The notes below the pieces were generated by a model. The model did not search any database, was not told the origin of the DNA, and saw nothing but the letters and a program-made list of their open reading frames with translations. Of a DNA stretch of 64,000 bases, positions 60,046 to 64,000 are shown piece after piece; positions within the stretch are counted from its first letter, which is position 1, and every line of letters starts with the position of its first letter. This DNA is from Silanimonas sp. (GTDB lineage Bacteria; Pseudomonadota; Gammaproteobacteria; Xanthomonadales; Xanthomonadaceae): assembly GCF_027531545.1 (NCBI RefSeq), contig NZ_JAPZSC010000016.1, positions 372,001 to 436,000 of the forward strand, given 5' to 3'. Both the position numbers and the translations under genes were made by a program.

Positions 60046-61145
60046 ACGTGCTCGACCTCGTCCGCGCCGACCTGCGCGATTTCGGCGGCTACGGATCGGC
60101 GCGCAAGACCGGCCTGAAGGGCAGCGTCTGGCTCAATGCCAACGAGAGCCCGTGGGCCTCGCCGGCCGATCCGGGGCAGGGCCTCAACCGCTACCCGGAG
60201 CCGCAGCCTGCGGCCCTGCGCACTCGGCTCGCCGCGCTCTACGGGGTGCCCGAGGACACGCTGCTGATGACCCGCGGCAGCGACGAAGGCATCGACCTGC
60301 TCACGCGCGGGCTGTGCCGCGCCGAGCGCGAGGCGATCCTCGTTTCCCCGCCGGTGTTCGGCATGTATGCCGTTTCCGCCCGTGTTCAGGGCGCGCCGGT
60401 GGTCGAGGTGCCGCTGGTCGACGAGGGCGACCGCTTCCGTTTCGACATCGACGCCGCGCTCCGCGCATTGGAGCTGTCGGTCGCGAAGGCGCCGGTCAAG
60501 ATCCTCTACGTCTGCTCGCCGTCGAACCCCACCGGCGGCGCGGTGTCGAATGCCGACCTCGAGCGCCTGCTGCGCGGTGTCGCTGGCCGCGCGCTGGTTG
60601 TCGTCGACGAAGCCTATGGCGAGTACAACGACGCCCCGGGCGCGCTCGCGCTGCGCGAGCGCTTCGCGAACCTCGTCGTGCTGCGCACGCTCTCCAAGGC
60701 CTATGCGCTTGCTGGTGCGCGGCTCGGCATCACCATCGGTGATCCGGCGCTGATCCGCGTGCTCGCCGCCATCGCCCCGCCGTATCCGCTGGCCTCGCCG
60801 GCAGTGGCGCTGGCGCTCGACGCGGTTTCGCCCTCGGCGGCGGACGAAGCGAAGCGTCGTGCCGGGCGCATCGTCGCCGAGCGCGGCCGTGTCGCCGAAG
60901 CGCTGCGCGCCTTCGATGGCGTGCGCCGCGTGTACGCCTCCGACGCCAATTACGTGCTGGTGCGCTTCGTCGATGCCGAGGCGGCCATGCAGGCCCTGCT
61001 CGGCGCCGGCGTCGTCGTGCGCGACCAGCGCGCGGCACCCCAGCTCCAGGATGCCCTGCGCATCACCATCGGCACCCCGGAGGAGAACGACGCGATGCTC
61101 GCCGCCCTTGCCGCCCTTCCTGCGCGCGTCGCCGCGACGGCCTGA
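60042..61145 (+). CDS. hisC: Histidinol-phosphate aminotransferase HisC
   Basis: HisC transfers an amino group from glutamate to imidazole-acetol phosphate. The 367-residue class II PLP enzyme has '[13 protein letters not shown]', '[20 protein letters not shown]', '[16 protein letters not shown]', '[14 protein letters not shown]', '[11 protein letters not shown]' and the PLP Lys in '[17 protein letters not shown]'. Its ATG overlaps the hisD stop by 4 bp and its stop is 9 bp before hisB. Confidence 0.96.
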   Translation: MNVLDLVRADLRDFGGYGSARKTGLKGSVWLNANESPWASPADPGQGLNRYPEPQPAALRTRLAALYGVPEDTLLMTRGSDEGIDLLTRGLCRAEREAILVSPPVFGMYAVSARVQGAPVVEVPLVDEGDRFRFDIDAALRALELSVAKAPVKILYVCSPSNPTGGAVSNADLERLLRGVAGRALVVVDEAYGEYNDAPGALALRERFANLVVLRTLSKAYALAGARLGITIGDPALIRVLAAIAPPYPLASPAVALALDAVSPSAADEAKRRAGRIVAERGRVAEALRAFDGVRRVYASDANYVLVRFVDAEAAMQALLGAGVVVRDQRAAPQLQDALRITIGTPEENDAMLAALAALPARVAATA

Positions 61146-61154
61146 GACCCTGCC

Positions 61155-62297
61155 ATGCCCCAGAAGATCCTGTTCATCGACCGCGACGGCGTGCTCATCG
61201 ACGAGCCCGCCGACGAGCAGATCGATGCCTTCGAGAAGTTCCGCCTCACCCGCGGCTGCATCGCCGCCCTGCAGAAGCTCCGCGATGCGGGCTTCCAGTT
61301 CGTCATGGTCAGCAACCAGGACGGCCTCGGCACGTCGAGCTTCCCGCGCGAGACGTTCGAGGGGCCACAGCGCCTGCTGCTGCAGATCCTCGAATCGCAG
61401 GGCATCACCTTCCGCGAAATCCTGATCGACGAGAGCTTCGCGCGCGAGAACCTGCCGACCCGCAAGCCCGGCATCGGCATGGTCATGCACTACCTGCGCG
61501 ACCGCGACATCGACCTCGCCAGCAGCGCGATGGTGGGCGATCGCGAGACCGACATGCAGTTCGCCACCAACCTCGGCGTGCGCGGTTTCCGCCTGAAGGA
61601 CGGCCACTACGACTGGGCCGGCATCGCGCACGCGCTCACCGCCTCGCCGCGCACCGCCACCGTCGAGCGTACGACGAAGGAAACGAAGATCACCGTGCAG
61701 GTCGACCTCGACCGCGCGTCCGAGCCGGCCGTCGCCACCGGGCATGGCTTCTTCGATCACATGCTGGAGCAGCTTGGCAAGCACGGCGGCTTCGGGCTGG
61801 CGGTGCGCTGCGCCGGCGATCTGCACATCGACGAGCACCACACCGTCGAGGACTGCGCGCTGGCGATCGGCCAGGCCCTGAGGCAGGCGCTTGGCGACAA
61901 GCGCGGCATCGGCCGCTACGGCTTCGATGGTGGCGAAGGGCAGGGCGGTGAACCCGCGTCGGCCGCTGCGGACGCCCTCGGCGCCGAGGCCCGCGCCGCG
62001 TTCGCGCTGCCGATGGACGAGACCCGCGCTTCCGCGGTGGTCGATTTCTCCGGCCGGCCGTACTTCGTCTTCGAAGGCGCGTTCCCGCGTGCCGAGGTGG
62101 GCGGCCTCGCCACCGAACTGGTGCCGCACTTCTTCCGCTCGCTGTGCGAGACCGCCGGCCTGAACCTGCACCTGCAGGTGCGCGGCGAGAACACGCACCA
62201 CATGGTCGAAGCCTGCTTCAAGGTCGTCGCCCGCGCCCTGCGCCTGGCGATCCGCCGAGACGGCACGGCGCTGCCGAGCACCAAGGGCGTGCTGTGA
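61155..62297 (+). CDS. hisB: Bifunctional histidinol-phosphatase / imidazoleglycerol-phosphate dehydratase HisB
   Basis: A 380-residue fusion of an N-terminal HAD phosphatase (about 1-165; '[20 protein letters not shown]', '[12 protein letters not shown]', '[12 protein letters not shown]') and IGP dehydratase (about 170-380; '[17 protein letters not shown]', '[15 protein letters not shown]', 'HMVEACFKV'). It catalyses steps six and eight of histidine synthesis. About 25 residues, Gly/Ala-rich, are inserted between 'GIGRYGF' and 'LPMDETRAS' compared with the 355-residue E. coli enzyme; I recall a similar insert in Xanthomonas HisB, so it is probably a lineage trait. Its stop overlaps hisH. Confidence 0.96.
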   Translation: MPQKILFIDRDGVLIDEPADEQIDAFEKFRLTRGCIAALQKLRDAGFQFVMVSNQDGLGTSSFPRETFEGPQRLLLQILESQGITFREILIDESFARENLPTRKPGIGMVMHYLRDRDIDLASSAMVGDRETDMQFATNLGVRGFRLKDGHYDWAGIAHALTASPRTATVERTTKETKITVQVDLDRASEPAVATGHGFFDHMLEQLGKHGGFGLAVRCAGDLHIDEHHTVEDCALAIGQALRQALGDKRGIGRYGFDGGEGQGGEPASAAADALGAEARAAFALPMDETRASAVVDFSGRPYFVFEGAFPRAEVGGLATELVPHFFRSLCETAGLNLHLQVRGENTHHMVEACFKVVARALRLAIRRDGTALPSTKGVL

Positions 62298-62941
62298 CGG
62301 ACGCGTTGCCTGCCCTTGATGCCTCGCGCATCCGGCTGGTGCTGCTGGATTCCGGTGGCGCCAACCTCGGCTCGGTGCAGGCCGCGTTCGCGCGCCTCGG
62401 CGTCGAGGCGCCGGTCACCAGCGACGCGCAGCGTATCCGTGCAGCGACCCACGTGATCCTCCCCGGCGTCGGCGCCGCGGCCCCGGCGATGGCGCGACTG
62501 CGCGCGAACGGTCTCGATCGCCTCATCCCGACGCTCACGCAGCCGCTTATGGGCATCTGCGTCGGCATGCAACTGCTGTTCGAGCACTCGGTCGAAGGCG
62601 AGGTGGATTGCCTCGGCCTGCTGCCGGGCCGCGTCGAGCGCCTGCCGGAGTCGCCGGGCGTGCGCGTGCCGCACATGGGTTGGAATCGCCTTCAGCCGGC
62701 GTCCGTCGAGGCCGCCGCGCACCCGCTGATGGCCGGGCTCGACGGCCGCCATGCCTACTTCGTGCACAGCTACGCGTATCGCGGCGACACGAACGCGCTG
62801 GCCACCAGCACGCACGGCCAGCCCTTCACCGCCATCGCCGCGCACGGCCGGGTGATGGGCGCGCAGTGCCATCCGGAGCGCAGCGCTGCCACCGGCGCGC
62901 GCCTGCTCCGCAACTTCCTCTCGCTCCAGGCGTCCTCGTGA
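62294..62941 (+). CDS. hisH: Imidazole glycerol phosphate synthase, glutaminase subunit HisH
   Basis: HisH releases ammonia from glutamine for HisF. The 215-residue class I glutamine amidotransferase has '[18 protein letters not shown]', the oxyanion strand '[14 protein letters not shown]', catalytic Cys in '[12 protein letters not shown]' and His in '[17 protein letters not shown]'. The GTG start at 62294 overlaps the hisB stop by 4 bp. The N-terminus has about ten extra residues before the first strand. Confidence 0.95.
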   Translation: MTDALPALDASRIRLVLLDSGGANLGSVQAAFARLGVEAPVTSDAQRIRAATHVILPGVGAAAPAMARLRANGLDRLIPTLTQPLMGICVGMQLLFEHSVEGEVDCLGLLPGRVERLPESPGVRVPHMGWNRLQPASVEAAAHPLMAGLDGRHAYFVHSYAYRGDTNALATSTHGQPFTAIAAHGRVMGAQCHPERSAATGARLLRNFLSLQASS

Positions 62942-63708
62942 CCTTCATCCTCTATCCCGCCATCGACATCCGCGAAGGCCGCGTCGTTCGCCTGCGCCAA
63001 GGCGACTACGACGCCGAGACCCGCTACGCCGACGACCCGCTCGCCCTCGCCAAGCGCTACGCCGAGGCCGGCGCCGAGTGGCTGCACCTCGTCGACCTCG
63101 ATGCCGCGAAGGCTGGCGGTTGGACGCTCGGGCCACTCGTCGAAGCGATCCGCCGCGAGACGACGCTGAAGGTGCAGACCGGCGGCGGCGTTCGCGACGA
63201 TGCGGACGTCCTGACCATCCTCGGTGCGGGCGCCTCGCGTGTCGTCATCGGTTCGCTGGCCGTGCGGCAGGCGAACCGGGTGCTGGGCTGGCTGGAGCGC
63301 TTCGGCAACGATCGGATCACCATCGCCCTCGACGCCCGCGCGGACGACGCCGGCGTTTTCCGCTTGCCGGTCCACGGTTGGACCGAGGCCTCGGGCCTCG
63401 CGCTTTTCGACCTGCTGAAGCGCTACGCCGATACTGGCCTGCGCCACCTGCTGTGCACCGACATCGCGCGCGACGGCATGCTCGCCGGGTTGAACCTCGA
63501 CCTGTATCGCGAGATCGCCACGCGCTTCCCCGAGGTGGCGGTGCAGGCCTCCGGCGGCGTGGCCTCCCTCGATGATGTCCTCGGCGCCCGCGCGGCCGGT
63601 GCCGGCGGCGCCATCCTCGGCAAGGCCTTGCTGGATGGCCGCTTCACGATGGTCGATGCCTTCGCCGCGATCGATGCGGCCGAGGGCCGGCCGCAGGAGA
63701 CAGCCTGA
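62938..63708 (+). CDS. hisA: ProFAR isomerase HisA
   Basis: HisA isomerises ProFAR to PRFAR. The 256-residue (beta/alpha)8 barrel has '[20 protein letters not shown]' with the catalytic Asp, '[11 protein letters not shown]', '[13 protein letters not shown]', '[20 protein letters not shown]' with the second Asp, and '[13 protein letters not shown]'. The GTG start overlaps the hisH stop (GTGA). The frame is open further upstream, but only as an antiphase shadow of hisH. Confidence 0.96.
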   Translation: MTFILYPAIDIREGRVVRLRQGDYDAETRYADDPLALAKRYAEAGAEWLHLVDLDAAKAGGWTLGPLVEAIRRETTLKVQTGGGVRDDADVLTILGAGASRVVIGSLAVRQANRVLGWLERFGNDRITIALDARADDAGVFRLPVHGWTEASGLALFDLLKRYADTGLRHLLCTDIARDGMLAGLNLDLYREIATRFPEVAVQASGGVASLDDVLGARAAGAGGAILGKALLDGRFTMVDAFAAIDAAEGRPQETA

Positions 63709-64000
63709 TGCTCGCGCGCCGCCTCATTCCCTGCCTCGACGTCCGCGACGGCCAGGTCGTCAAGGGCGTGCGCTTCCGCGACCACGTGGTCATGGGCGGC
63801 ATCGAGGAGCTCGCCCTGCGCTACCGCGATGAAGGCGCCGACGAGCTGGTGTTCTACGACATCACCGCCAGCCCCGAAGGCCGCAGCGTCGATCGCACGT
63901 GGGTGGAGCGGGTCGCGACGATCATCGACATCCCGTTCTGCGTGGCCGGCGGCATCCGCTCCGTCGACGATTCGCGGGCCATCCTCAACGCGGGCGCCGA
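63708..64000 (+). CDS. hisF: Imidazole glycerol phosphate synthase, cyclase subunit HisF (cut by window edge)
   Basis: The first 97 codons of hisF. '[20 protein letters not shown]' carries the catalytic Asp near residue 11, and '[16 protein letters not shown]' and '[20 protein letters not shown]' are standard barrel motifs. The ATG shares one base with the hisA stop (TGATG). The rest of the gene, and probably hisI/hisE, lies beyond the right edge. Confidence 0.96.
   Translation, partial: MLARRLIPCLDVRDGQVVKGVRFRDHVVMGGIEELALRYRDEGADELVFYDITASPEGRSVDRTWVERVATIIDIPFCVAGGIRSVDDSRAILNAGA

Overview
The window is high-GC (roughly two-thirds G+C), gene-dense bacterial chromosome. It looks like a gammaproteobacterium of the Xanthomonadales/Lysobacterales type. 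Grounds: a TrpR-like regulator heads a hisGDCBHAF operon, HisB is bifunctional and carries an extra ~25-residue segment that I recall from Xanthomonas HisB, and there are many exported S9/M28/M13 peptidases, TonB-dependent receptors, PhaR and MASE1-GGDEF. No integrase, transposase, phage gene or CRISPR array was seen. The genus is not resolvable from this window.

Layout: 1-6.3 kb (minus strand) holds the start of an M13 peptidase, a pyrD-murB-DMT transporter operon with ATGA overlaps, two small envelope proteins, an ALDH7-like dehydrogenase, and tRNA-Arg(CCT) and tRNA-Ala(CGC) flanking a terminator. 6.3-20.9 kb is housekeeping: RNase D, a lipoprotein with a Cys-less SUMF1 domain, PhaR, GluQ, HtpX, a diguanylate cyclase, SelO, a YihG-like acyltransferase, M28 and S9 peptidases and RluF. 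20.9-22.8 kb (minus) is a four-gene metal-handling cluster with MerT-like, MerP-like and Cys-rich members. 23-36 kb has two cold-shock genes with matching long leaders, SlyD, two TonB-dependent receptors (one behind a Fur-box-like site), redox enzymes, GST and class I fumarase. 36-42.5 kb has a Rossmann oxidoreductase, a PLP class V enzyme, a GNAT enzyme and Mfd.

The most notable region is 42.7-56.7 kb, seven co-directional, tightly packed genes. They encode a membrane protein with two H-x13-H pairs (diheme b), a membrane-anchored 10-heme cytochrome c, a two-domain GlcG/HbpS-like exported protein, a ~700-aa predicted outer-membrane beta-barrel with an SH3-like N-terminus, a 1248-aa 10-heme cytochrome fused to LVIVD-type propeller repeats, a c554-like cytochrome with four CxxCH and one CX4CH, and a cytoplasmic FAD/NAD(P) - cNMP - cNMP - 4x[4Fe-4S] fusion protein. 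Together they look like a complete electron path from cytoplasm through inner membrane and periplasm to the outer membrane, i.e. a candidate porin-cytochrome conduit of unusual composition. The electron donor or acceptor is unknown.

The window closes with a divergent GNAT gene and the his operon. A near-perfect 20-bp palindrome lies in the promoter of the TrpR-like gene, so repressor control rather than attenuation is inferred. hisF runs off the right edge.
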